Of a DNA stretch of 64,000 nucleotides, positions 54,148 through 64,000 are shown one piece after another. The stretch comes from Branchipolynoe longqiensis (lineage: Eukaryota > Annelida > Polychaeta > Phyllodocida > Polynoidae), in NCBI GenBank assembly GCA_030323885.1, contig JASIRB010002727.1, positions 1 to 64,000 of the forward strand, read 5' to 3'. A model generated the notes under the pieces. That model saw nothing but the letters and a program-made list of their open reading frames with translations, did not search any database and had not been told where the DNA came from. The first letter of the stretch is position 1, and every line of letters begins with the position of its first letter. The position numbers and the translations under genes were made by a program.

Positions 54148-56600
54148 GGTTTCTGTTCTACAGTCATATAAGAACAGGTTTTGAATGACCCGATTGTTGT
54201 CATATACATCCAGATTCCTTTGCATTTTGTTTAACATTAATTGATAAAAAAAAAAAAATCATACAAATCCATGAAATCTCAGAGACCTTTCAACCCTGTG
54301 AATAAGAAGTTGAGAAGCTATACAAATTGTGCATGTTACCTGTAGAATACAATGAATAATGATATATGGATAAAAAATACTATTTATAGACATGTCATTT
54401 ATTTCTCACATCATGTTAACAAAATTTTGAGGTCTTAAGTTAATAAAATGTTGGTCCACTTGCAAATCATAACTAAATTCACACATCTAATAAATGGTAT
54501 GTACTTTTAAAATCCAACAGCACTTTTCCTCTCATACAAACTACTATTTACAGTGTTTACAGCAAAGCTACTTTTATCACTTATGACTACCAACCTAAGC
54601 TTTAGCTTTATCTCTCCCTTAGTAATATACCAGAGCAAACTAGTTTGCATGCAGGCCTAAGGCACCACCCATACAGGTTCCGACCTGGCTGTTTTAATGA
54701 AGTTCCGCACATCTTATCTTTAAGATAATAGATAAAATTCTGATTTCCACTATTCATCAAACCCACAGAAATGTACTTGCTGTTCCACTCTAGTTCCCAT
54801 AATTAATAATGCCAGTGTTCATTTGTAATCTAAACTGCTGGTCTTTTCTGTTAGTTATATTTTTGCACCCTCTGACTTTATTGCAAATGGATTCACTGAG
54901 CATAGTATTTGCTCTGCTGCCCACCAATCTTCTGAATCTATAGCTTATAAGTGTTGGTATGCTTTCTCACCACGGTTGTATTTTCTCCCATGTATTACTG
55001 ACTGGGCAGAAAAGAAATTTGAATACATACACTCTGGACCATACACTAATATTGGTTCCCTTCCTGCAGCATGCTTTGTCTATATCTGCCCACCTGATGT
55101 GTGTCCCCCCCCATACCTCCCCCCAGTCAAATGATAATATAATCTGCAATATATAATCTAGAAGTGTAGTTTCTGCATGTTGGCTGATATGCACACCACC
55201 AGCTTCTAATGCCTAATATATATTTGGCTTTCGCCTCTTGTCCTTATGTTCCATAACTACCCGCTGAGAAAGTTTACTATGAACATTGCAAACATGGACA
55301 TTTGAATAGACTAGATCCCCTGCAATGCTATTGACAATGATGTTTAGTTTTGTATATGCCTACCCATGTCACCTTTCCTTGGGTTGGCAGACATTAGCAC
55401 CACTGGTAGTAGCTACTCCAAACACTCTGCCATCAGTGACTCAGCCAGGCTGCATGAAACCTGGCAGGAGTTGGGACTGAACCCCCATGTATTTTCTGTG
55501 ACAGTGATTGGCGTGTTAAACAGTTACTAAAAATATCTAACAATGGCAGAACAGAAGACAGTTTGAGCCTCATTTTGAGACCAAACCTGGTGAGATACAT
55601 GTGAGAGAAGTGAGGGAAAATTCAAAAGGAAAAGTTCAAAACAAGATTTCACAGTAACAAAGACACAATATTCAGGTTCAACACCTATCAAATTGAAGAA
55701 CAAGCTTTTTGCTATTAAATCAGCATAAAAAATAGTAAATTCATTCATGGCACAGAAATCAAGAAGCTGAAGAACTGCGAGCGATTTGGCAACTGGCGAG
55801 CTGAAAACACTATTTCAAATGCTCCAAAGTGGATAATGTTGCTGGAACTGATTCCTACTACAAAATAATGTAGTCTGTGAACAATGACTGCTGTGTTTGT
55901 CATGTGGAGTTTATCGAAGACATTGTGGAGGCGTACAACCACATTTCATGTGTCATGAATGGTAGTTGGAAGACAATTTTGGTGTTCAATTGTCTAAATT
56001 GTTAAAGTACATGCAAGTTATAGATACAGTTATGCTGGTTCTAGTGATGCCAAATTTATCTCTGTATCTTAATTAGAAGCTGAGATATGGCATTTTGAAA
56101 TTACCATGACAATTTTACTTTAATTGTTAGGTAGTAAATAGGTACTGTTAACTTTACGACAGGGCCAAATTGATATTTTAGCTGTTTTAAAAGTGGTATA
56201 TCTGTGGGGTATTTTTTCGTACGGTGCTGCAGCATGCAGCATACCACTGAAATCAGTGTATAAAGTTCTATCTGATTATCACAAAAGTGAAATGCAAACA
56301 TACATTTCAAAAATCAGTTTGGAGTACCTACTGGTAGTTCTGTTATTTTGTTAATCATCATGACAACATCAGCCAGAGATTCTCCTATAGCTTCAGGCTT
56401 AAAATTGTTCACTGACCTTGTATATATGACTCATCTGCATTGTTGCCCCCCACCCACAATATGCCTACTACTGTACTAACCTTCCCTTTCAGCGGAAATT
56501 CTGGGAATACTTTTATACATATCAAATGCGTTAAGCTAGGAACACACAGGACGCGGGCATTGTCGCATTCAGACACGTGCGTTAAACTGGCTCAGATCGA
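54148..56600. other. Intergenic DNA, no gene seen
   Basis: About 2.4 kb of AT-rich sequence. Small ORFs (for example 55527-55748 minus and 56101-56310 minus) show no recognisable domain and lack splice support. Confidence 0.45.
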
Positions 56601-56604
56601 TGTT

Positions 56605-56655
56605 TGTTTGTTGTTGGTTTAGGTCCTAGCAACATTTAAGATCATATCAGGATGG
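56605..56655 (-). repeat. SINE 3' tail fragment, minus strand
   Basis: Reverse complement reads TCCTGATATGATCTTAAATG then TTGCTAGGACCTAAACC and CAAA repeats. Confidence 0.75.
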
Positions 56656-56690
56656 GTATCCACTGTTGACAAAGTATCCACTGTATCCAC

Positions 56691-56925
56691 TGTTGACAAT
56701 GTCACAAATTAGTGATGTAATTTTCTATTTATATAGTTACATCCATCCCAATAAGTTACATAATACACAATATTAACATTTACTTTTGATCTAAAATATC
56801 TCCCACACTATTGGGCTAAAAGATGAAATCTAAATATTGACACTCCAATGATGGGTTTCTTTGAAATATGCATTTCAAGTAGACTAACTCAAGACAAGTG
56901 GTACACAGTTTCTGAGAACGACCCA
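56691..56925. mobile_element. MITE, TGGGTCGTTCTCAGAA family, right-end copy
   Basis: Matches 2228-2454 of the full copy and ends with the family terminus at 56925. The rest of the element is missing. Confidence 0.82.
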
Positions 56926-57000
56926 TAAATCCGATTTGAATATTAACAGATATATTACACATAATGATTCGATTTTCATATTTAATTCAGGTTTTTATTA

Positions 57001-57295
57001 TGGCAGTGGCTACCCGTACGTGACTGTACATGTAGAGATGAAGTCTAGACATATGTGCGCATGCGCGGTCGTTCCTCACGTATCTTTAGCAGTTGCTAAG
57101 CATACATGACTGTACTGATAGAATCGAAGTCTAGGCGTACATGCACATTGCTTAAATATATATAATAAATTAAGATTTTAATTTGGTGGAAATAGCCCTA
57201 ACGCTAACCCTAACCCTACAGATGCGCATGCAGCGCACGCATGTACGCCTAGACTTCAACTCTACCCGTACGGTCACGTATGGGTAGACACTACG
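57001..57295. mobile_element. hAT-like MITE with 8-bp target duplication
   Basis: Inverted termini with CAGTGGCTACCCGTACGTGAC-like left end (57005 on) and its mirror GTCACGTATGGGTAGACACTA near 57275-57294. TTTTATTA is duplicated at 56993-57000 and 57296-57303. An uninterrupted copy of the target exists at 58155-58217. It contains a short telomere-like run CCCTAACCCTA near 57205-57218. Confidence 0.78.
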
Positions 57296-57399
57296 TTTTA
57301 TTATTTATATTCATAGGACATTACATACGAGAAAAAAGGTGTAGGAGTGCTGCAGGGCGTGTCAGGAGGCGGAGTGGCTGGAGGAAGCAGGGCGCCCGG

Positions 57400-57465
57400 T
57401 AGATAAAGGATTCACCTGGTACTCGCAGTCACAGTACTACAAATACTGGGTGAATCTTTTATCTA
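57400..57465. mobile_element. 66-bp hairpin element with 9-bp target duplication
   Basis: Termini TAGATAAAGGATTCACC and GGTGAATCTTTTATCTA form a near-perfect hairpin over the whole length. GGCGCCCGG flanks both sides (57391-57399 and 57466-57474). N4 has the unoccupied site at 40898-40915 (GGCTGCCGGTTATAAGG). A 9-bp duplication suggests the Mutator or a similar superfamily. Confidence 0.82.
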
Positions 57466-57512
57466 GGCGCCCGGTTATAAGGCCGAGGGGAAGGGTGGGG
57501 GGGGGTTACATA

Positions 57513-58063
57513 AGCCGTGTTCACACGGAGAAAAAGTAAAGCGATTCAGCCAAGGCGAATACTAGGAGTCGAATTAGCGGCCCGTTCACACGGGCAGTAC
57601 TTGGGCCGGAAATCAAAATCTACGCATGAGCAAGTCCATACCAACCAGCGCCAGTTTGGGTTCGTCCACGTCGCCACTAGAGAGTGTGGGTTCGACCTAG
57701 ATATGTATGGACTGAATCGTATTGGTTTGGAACAGTCAAAACTTCTGCTGGGCAGTGAAAACCTTAAAATAAGTCACGAAAAAAATATCTGTGCCCAGCT
57801 AGCAGTTTCATAGACCAAATTATAGAATATGCGCTTTTGATCGACCTCCTTAATCCGTCTCAGTGCGTCCACACGGGCAAAATAAATTGACTCACAGAAA
57901 TCGACTCACGTAATCGACCTCGACAAGTGGTTTCCAGTATCTGGATAACAGGAATTGATTCAGCCCTAATCCGACTCAGCCGCCCGTTCACACCCGAAAT
58001 GTGCGTCGAACTAGGCAAGTCGATTTCTACGAATCGATTTACATTGCCCGTGTGAACACGGCT
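57513..58063. mobile_element. 551-bp MITE, CCGTGTTCACACGG family
   Basis: Termini AGCCGTGTTCACACGG and CCGTGTGAACACGGCT, ATA on both sides (57510-57512 and 58064-58066). Internal palindromes GCCCGTTCACACGGGC recur. Related to the foldback element at 50-965. The 98-residue ORF at 57517 is not supported. Confidence 0.85.
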
Positions 58064-58154
58064 ATATAATCTCAACAGTAGCTGGCGGGCCGGAGGAGGA
58101 GGGGGGGGCACTCCTCCTCCGCCGCGAATCAAACGCCCTTCAAGCATTACGACC

Positions 58155-58217
58155 AATGATTCGATTTTCATATTTAATTCATGTTTTTATTATTTATATT
58201 CATAGGAGATTACATAC
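58155..58217. repeat. Direct repeat flanking N6
   Basis: The 62-bp sequence from AATGATTCGATTTTCATATT to GATTACATAC matches 56963-57000 plus 57304-57328 on the other side of N6, once the hAT-like MITE is removed. Confidence 0.85.
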
Positions 58218-59150
58218 AAGCCAAAACTGGGATGATGGATGGAAATTAGCCTGTCAGTGTCAGTCACTCACTGACTCAGTGTTACTGTAACTGTGTCAGC
58301 CATTTTGGTCAGTGGAATGACCAATCATTTAGATTAACAATCCTGGAGATATTATTAGTTGATCCAAACTAGCTGTGAGCATTCTTTAAGCTGTTAACTA
58401 TGTGAGCTTACATGAACTGTTTACTCTTACTAAAACAAGTATATTTCTACATGCAAACAGTTGTACTTACATAAAAACGAAAATGTTTCCAGACCAGTGT
58501 TCCCATGCCAACAGCTCTAGCTTTAGCTATTTAACACCAGGGGGAAGCACTAGTTTGGTTTCCCGCCACAGTCATGCACTCTTTACTGCAGTGGGGAACC
58601 AAGCCAGGGGAAGCAGTAACTTATTAAATCTATATGCCATTATTATATATTAGTAAACACTAGTTCTAGCATATTTATATTTGAACAAATTTGGTAAAAT
58701 GAAGTTATTGGTTAACCTTCTGTTATTGGTACATTCATGACATTTCCCTAAAAACTGTTTGTGATCATATTACAGTATGTGTCATTTTGAATTTCTATCT
58801 TCTAATCTATTTGGCATATATATGGGTCATTTCATGGTAAATGGGGCCAAAGTGTTACATGAGGGTACACAATTAAAGTTGTGTATTTTCCTCATTTTTT
58901 CGTTGAGTAGCCAACTCTTGTCCATATATGAAGGAAAAGATAGTTGAGGTTTTTCTTCTTTTTTTTTTGTTTGGTCCATTAGTTGTTTAAGCAGGGGAAA
59001 TTTCAGTCACACAAGACTGGTCTTCCTCATTCCACTGCTGGTCGATAGAAAGCCCGAGCCTACACTTTTACCGACCCAAGGGATTTTTAACCTCCCACAC
59101 CACATAGACATGGTATGAGAGCAACCGCCCTTTGATGACGTTGTAAGTTA
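58218..59150. other. Intergenic DNA, no gene seen
   Basis: CAGT-type simple repeats near 58250-58300; otherwise AT-rich with no recognised element. Confidence 0.5.
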
Positions 59151-59164
59151 TACACAGCTGTGGA

Positions 59165-59275
59165 AATCCAAATTGGCAGAGCTGGGGGCACGGGGAATCG
59201 AACCGCCGACCCTCAGATTAGGAGTCTGACCTAGAAAAAAGTCAGACACTCTAACCACTCTGCCACAGAGAACGC
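59165..59275 (-). repeat. tRNA-Arg-like (CCT) SINE or pseudogene
   Basis: Minus strand: D-arm-like GGCAGAGTGGTTAGAG, anticodon arm CAGACTCCTAATCTG with CCT anticodon, and T arm GGCGGTTCGATTCCCCG. About 17 extra bases (CTTTTTTCTAGGTCAG region) sit between the D arm and the anticodon arm, and the acceptor strands do not pair. It is more likely a tRNA-derived repeat than a working gene. Confidence 0.55.
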
Positions 59276-59854
59276 GGAGAATTTTATCAGAAAAACCAGA
59301 ACCAATTAAGTAGCCAGCCCCAAGAGTGGACTTATTAATCACCAAGTGCAGATTCATTAATCAAAACAATTATTTAATCAAATTTATTGCATGAAACAAT
59401 TAATTTTTATATTGTGATCCCCTAAGTATACAAATGTACTGTAAAAAAAGTATGCATATGATCATTATGTTGTCCCAATTTTGAGTTGAGGATGTAACGC
59501 AATAGAAGGGGACACCAAAAATAATAAGGAACTTCAACTTCAATTTCTTTTCATAAAGCTTTGTAGACAAATTATATTCCTAGCCATGGTACTAGAAAAT
59601 AGCCTTACACATGCAACAATAGCAACTGTTTTTTTACTGAAGCTCTGGTATTTCCAGGATAACATATTTCCTAATTTAACTAGCATGGGACAAGCAGGGG
59701 ACACAACAGTTACATCCAGAACCAGTTTAATCACCCTGGAATATTACATTACAAAAAATATATATGCATGCAAAATGAATATTTATTTCAAGAGTCTTCT
59801 TTTATTATTTCATTGACTAACAGGTAATATTCTATGCAGGCTCCTCCTCCGTCT

Positions 59855-59912
59855 TGATATGATTTTAGATGTTGCCAGGACATAAACTCCAACAACCGAC
59901 CAACAAACCAGG
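59855..59912 (+). repeat. SINE 3' tail fragment
   Basis: TTGATATGATTTTAGATGTT then GCCAGGACATAAACTCC and CAA repeats; head and body missing. Confidence 0.75.
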
Positions 59913-59979
59913 CTCATCCTACCTGGTCACACAGCAAACTATATCAGCCATCCGAACACTGTGACTGCCTTGCCGTGTG

Positions 59980-60125
59980 GGAGGTGTATGTGTCCGTATG
60001 TAGGCATAGGTGCACCATGTAGGCATATGTGCGCCATGTATGTCCATGTAGGCCTATGTGCACCATGGAGGTGTGCCAGGTATGTGTGTGCCATGGAGGT
60101 GTGCCGTGGGGGTGCGCCCATATGT
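59980..60125. repeat. Minisatellite of TGCACCATGTAGGCATATG-like units
   Basis: Five to six degenerate units of 18-25 bp containing GTGCRCCATG and TAGGC/GAGGTG. The short open frames across it result from the repeat. Confidence 0.7.
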
Positions 60126-60439
60126 ATGTTCGCAGAGGAAGTGCTCAACTTGCTCCGTCCGGTCAGACACACCCGGGCCATGTGTGAACTGGGACCACCT
60201 AGACCTGACGTCTGTGGTGATATAGACAAACGCATGAGTGTATGTGTGCTGCCTGTATGCTAAATCTGCTTCGTTGCAAATTCCAGCCCTTCACTTTGGA
60301 AGCAGAAGTGATGGAAGTGTCTTATGTAAATCAACAAATTACCTGTTCCTGTCATCTTTATTTTACCTGTGTTTCATTGAAATTTCACTTGATGTTTTGT
60401 TGTTGTCATTTATTAACCAACATGCACTGATTTACATGG

Positions 60440-61404
60440 TATTTTAACTTAGGCCTACAGATTAACTTACAGATGCTCTTCTGGCAGATCTAGGCCCTAT
60501 TGGGCTTCTAATGCCAGCTTCTTAAAGATAGGATGAAGTTGTTCACTGTAGGATTAAGTGCATTCTAATGTAAGTCAGTTATCCAGCACCCTACATTTTT
60601 GTGAGATACATGTAGTAGGCCTATTGCTAATTAACGGCTCTTCTCAGCTCAGCTTGCAATGTTTTAAAAACATAGATGGAATTCAAAAGCACATATAGGC
60701 CTGCTACAACTATGGGGATGAATCTTGTATCTAATAGGGTAAATCTGAATATATCATTTGTCATTATCACCTGATTGTTAACATTAAGTTATTTACACAA
60801 ATATTTTCGAATTGATGTAACTTTTTTGTTTAAATCATGCATAGTACAGCTAGGTCTTATCTGGACTGCTACACTATTAATGTTGACAGTTGTTGCAGTC
60901 TAATGGTTTTTCAATTTCTGTCATTTTACATAGGGACTTAATCTATAGCATATATAAATAGTGGGTATGATTGGTATTATTTATGTAGTTCAAATTGCAC
61001 AATCAGAAATTGGCTGGAATCAAGTTAAAACAAACAAACAAACAAGAAGTAGATGATCATTCTATTAATTAAATAGATTATTTTATTATAGGCACTGTGC
61101 TAGGATTTCACAGGACATACATTGTAGTGATTCAGTGACTGCATCAGTATTTGGTGACATGATTATGTAACATCTTGTGACATTGTTATTCATATGCTGA
61201 CATGGAATCACCCTGAACACAGATAACACTTAGTTTTTTTATGGCATGCCTAACTGAATAGGCTGACATATGCAATTTGAGGAATACTGAAATATCATTC
61301 ATTATACATAGACCTTTCTCTTCTTTAAAAAATTTATGAAAAATAATAAAACAAAGTAGGGCCTACCACTAAAATGAAATCTAAAAACGAAGCTAAAAAC
61401 TGAC
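60440..61404. other. Intergenic DNA, no gene seen
   Basis: AT-rich sequence without recognised features. Confidence 0.5.
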
Positions 61405-61842
61405 AAAAAAATATCTGTGCAAATTAGGCTAGGAAACCCCCACTATGCTGCACTGCAAAGGGGCATGTGATATGTCACGGCCCACCAGTGGGATGCCCAA
61501 TGGAAGGTAACCATGCCAAGAGTAGCCAGATAACACACCACACAGATACGTACAAGCCTATGATATGTAAATCGGAGTAGGCTAGTCTAGTAATAAGAGT
61601 AGAACAAAATAAAATACATATATGCCAAGAAAATCCCAAAAAAACTAACATAGGCTTCTAACCATACCAACCAATTATCTATCTGCTACTGAAATGCAGG
61701 CAATCAAATAACTTATCAGCAGCTACTGTGTGGTAAGATAACACCAACACTACAACTGGCCAGCATTGAAAACAAGCCTGGGTACCCAGGCTTATATGCT
61801 ATGGACAGTATAAATACAGCCTCAATTAAAAAAAAAAAGGAG
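61405..61842 (+). mobile_element. 5'-truncated CR1-like LINE copy (3' UTR only)
   Basis: Near-identical to 13618-14053, including AAAGGGGCATGTGATATGTC and the A-rich tail. It retains only the last codons of the ORF, as expected from incomplete reverse transcription. Confidence 0.9.
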
Positions 61843-62298
61843 CAATTTTGTATTAGTCTTTTATTGGAAATATGAAATGATAAGAATCGGAATACTTGGC
61901 CCAGATAATTGTTAACATGTATAGTCTAAGAAAAACAATTCCATAAATTTGAGTAATATTGTACTTATCCGAGGTGTTCTCTTTATCTTAGCTCAAATAG
62001 TATGATATTTTTAGTATTGGTGTTAGTTACTTGTCAATAACTAATAATTCTGAATGTGAACAGCATGGGTCATTTTGGTATGGTTTAGAATTACAAAAAA
62101 TAGCCAGCACATCTCACCACCTAGTGTAATTCTTTGGTTCGATCAAATGAAAGCCTATGTTTTGAATGCGGTCTTAGTTAATTATCTGAGGAGAAAGTGT
62201 GTGTCAGCTGAACTATAGACCTATGTCATATGACGTCAGCATGGGTATTTAGGTCAGTACGCGCGCTGTTTGGCTGCAAGATGACACACCGTCACACT
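61843..62298. other. Intergenic DNA, no gene seen
   Basis: AT-rich sequence without recognised features. Confidence 0.5.
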
Positions 62299-62690
62299 GC
62301 AAACTCAATGGCTATGAGCAATCGTCATACATAAAAAGTGAAATATCTGTGAAACCACACCACCTAGTCACAAGCTTGGAACACATATAGAAAACATATT
62401 CAACGAATAGATTATATTAAATTTATATGGTTAGGGTTCTGCATTTCTATTAATTTTGAATAAAATAGACGTTTTGCGTACGGCAAACTCAATGCATTGT
62501 CAATGGCGGTGAGCAATCTTCATACAGAAAAAGTGAAATATCTCCAAACCGCTTGGAACACATACAGAAAACATATTCAACGAATAGATTATATTAAATT
62601 TATATGGTTGGGGTCCTGCATTTCTATTCATTTTTAAGAAAATAAACGTTTTGCACTGCGTGTACCGGCAAACTCAGTGGCAGTGTGCGT
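62299..62690. repeat. Tandem repeat of about 184 bp, 2.1 copies
   Basis: Units begin GCAAACTCAATG at 62299, 62482 and (partial) 62667. ACATATTCAACGAATAGATT and the following ATATTAAATTTATATGGTT are shared by the first two. Confidence 0.85.
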
Positions 62691-62747
62691 TCATCCTGTA
62701 GCCAAGCTGCGCGCGCATACACAATGTTTACAAAAATTGAAAGGGGT

Positions 62748-62966
62748 CTAAATGGTCTCATTGATGATTAATGATGAATCGTCTGGAGTTCTTGGTCCAC
62801 CTGCCATCCCAGTACTTGTACGTAGCTGCCACAAAGTAGGCAGATCGATGTGGTAGATGTCCTCTGGTCTGGATGTGGTCTTGGTGCTTCTGGTTGTCAC
62901 CGTCAAGTGTGTCGCGTGTGCCTTGATGTCACTCCCGAGCAGCATATGACCGCCATCCCCCAGCAT
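62748..62966 (-). other. Open minus-strand segment, possible terminal exon
   Basis: A 72-residue frame ending in TAG before 62748 and preceded by a weak acceptor-like CAATTGATTTTATTCCGAG. Base composition is higher in GC than around it. The peptide (LTVTTRSTKTTSRPEDIYHI) is not recognised. It may be the end of a gene beyond the window or a chance frame. Confidence 0.2.
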
Positions 62967-63339
62967 CTCGGAATAAAATCAATTGGACTGTCTTAACAAG
63001 CATGTGTATATCCTATTAACAAAGCAGCAATTAACACCAGACCATCTGTACCAATTTTCCAGAATTTTAATACAATTATTTGAATATGCTTAATCTTTCA
63101 ATTTTAATGGAAACGCTCTATTAACAGTGTTGTCTTTTAATTTAAATATACCGCTTTTTAGCACAGTCAAAGGCATCACAGTTTCCCCTTAACAATTTCA
63201 TCCATGTTCTCGCTCCGCATATGTCAATTTTAATTGCTCCTTCTGTCTTTAATTTGTCATTTGAATATAAAGCATACAACATTACCGTTGCCTACACTGA
63301 GATTGTCAACAATTTACCTTTTGCTAATGGCGACCCATT

Positions 63340-64000
63340 AGAGGGGGGAGAGGGAGGGGAAGAGAGGTCAAGAGAGAGGGGAGAGAGAGGAGAGGGGGGA
63401 GAGAGGGAAGAGGGGAAGAGAGAGGGAAAGAAAGGGAGAGAAAGGAAGAGAGGGGAAGAGGGGAAGAGGGGAGAGAGAGGGGAAGAGAGGAAATGAGAAG
63501 GGGGATGAAAAAGAGGGGAAGAGAGTTGAGAATGGGAAAAAGGGGACACATGAAGAGAGAGGGGAAAAGACAGGGAAGAGAGGGGGAAACAAAGAGGAGA
63601 GAGAGGGGGAAAGAGGGAGAAAGAGGGAAAGAGAGAGAGGGAAAAGAGGGAGAATGAAAGAGATAGGGGAAAGAGGGAAAGAGAGGGGAAGAGGGAGAGA
63701 GGAGGGGAAGAGAGAGGGCAGAGGGGAGAGAGGGGAAGAGAGAGGAAAAGAAGGGGGGAAGAGAGGAGATGGGGAGAGGGGAAAAAGGGGAAGATGAGAG
63801 AGGGGAAGAGAGAGTGGAAAAATAGGGAGAGGGGAAGAGAGGGGGAAGGTGGGAGAGGGAGAGGGGGAAAGAGATGGGGGAAGAAGGGGAAGAGAGACGG
63901 AAGAGAGGGGAAAAAAGAGAGGGGAAGAGAGGGGAAAAAGAGGGAATAGAGAGGAAAGAAAGGGAGGGGAAGAGAAGAGAAAGAGAGGGAGAAAAAGAGA
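63340..64000. repeat. Long GA-rich (polypurine) repeat running to the window end
   Basis: Nearly all purines on the + strand for 660 bp, in units such as GAGAGGGGAA, GGGAAGAGAG and AAAGAGGG. The long minus-strand S/P/L-rich frames here are by-products of the repeat. Confidence 0.93.

Larger units (their letters stand above)
57332..58154 (-). mobile_element. 5'-terminal fragment N6 of a GC-rich DIRS-order element
   Basis: Only the leader/5' terminus is present: AGGAGGCGGAGTGG and GGTTATAAGGCCGAGGGG match N3 and N4, and the right end GCGAATCAAACGC...CAAGCATTACGACC matches the N3 terminus at about 35480-35512. It is split by two MITEs (57400-57465 and 57513-58063). Confidence 0.75.

Noticed and set aside
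57517..57813. 98-aa ORF
   Set aside because: Lies wholly inside a MITE whose inverted termini explain the sequence.
59165..59275. Functional tRNA-Arg gene
   Set aside because: Acceptor strands do not pair and there is extra sequence between the D and anticodon arms.
63292..63592. Proline/serine/leucine-rich minus-strand proteins at the end of the window
   Set aside because: Products of the GA repeat in three frames.

Overview
The window reads as nuclear DNA of an invertebrate animal. It has an AT-rich background, long introns with GT-AG splice sites, tRNA-derived SINEs, several non-LTR retrotransposons, tyrosine-recombinase (DIRS-order) retrotransposons, a Ty3/gypsy element, PIF/Harbinger elements and many MITEs. 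The combination suits an invertebrate deuterostome such as a lancelet, or a lophotrochozoan such as a mollusc. I cannot decide between them from sequence alone. No bacterial operon, rRNA gene or CRISPR array was found.

Only one host gene is firmly supported. It is a SAP30/SAP30L homologue (Sin3-histone deacetylase corepressor subunit) on the + strand, with coding exons at 19093-19269, 37005-37226 and 37489-37614 (174 aa). Its first intron is about 17.7 kb and is packed with transposons, so the C2CH zinc finger is encoded on both sides of it.

0-19 kb is a nest of mobile DNA: a 916-bp foldback MITE, a 985-bp MITE, a DIRS element broken by a TIR element that itself holds an apparently intact 3.6-kb LINE (single 1014-aa APE/RT ORF, 10-bp target duplication), a SINE in the DIRS reverse transcriptase, a decayed RNase H-bearing LINE split by a 1010-bp MITE, a CR1-like LINE, part of a GC-rich DIRS-order element, a decayed Harbinger and a second DIRS fragment ending just before the SAP30L start. 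19-37 kb is the SAP30L intron, with a SINE, GC-rich DIRS-order copies N2 and N3, a degenerate palindromic satellite and a defective gypsy element.

37-50 kb holds the 3' end of SAP30L, two GC-rich DIRS-order elements in tandem (N4, N5), and a Harbinger element with an intact 434-aa DDE transposase plus a convergent MADF-domain partner gene. 50-64 kb is AT-rich and carries several small MITEs, including a 600-bp derivative of the same Harbinger family and a 66-bp hairpin with a 9-bp target duplication. It also has SINE tails, a LINE 3' end, tandem repeats and a terminal purine-rich tract.

How the parts work together: the Harbinger transposase, its MADF partner, the CATACGC-type subterminal arrays and the 600-bp MITE form a plausible autonomous/non-autonomous transposition system. 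SAP30L is the only visible cellular function. Other elements are mostly broken by stops, frameshifts, deletions or later insertions.
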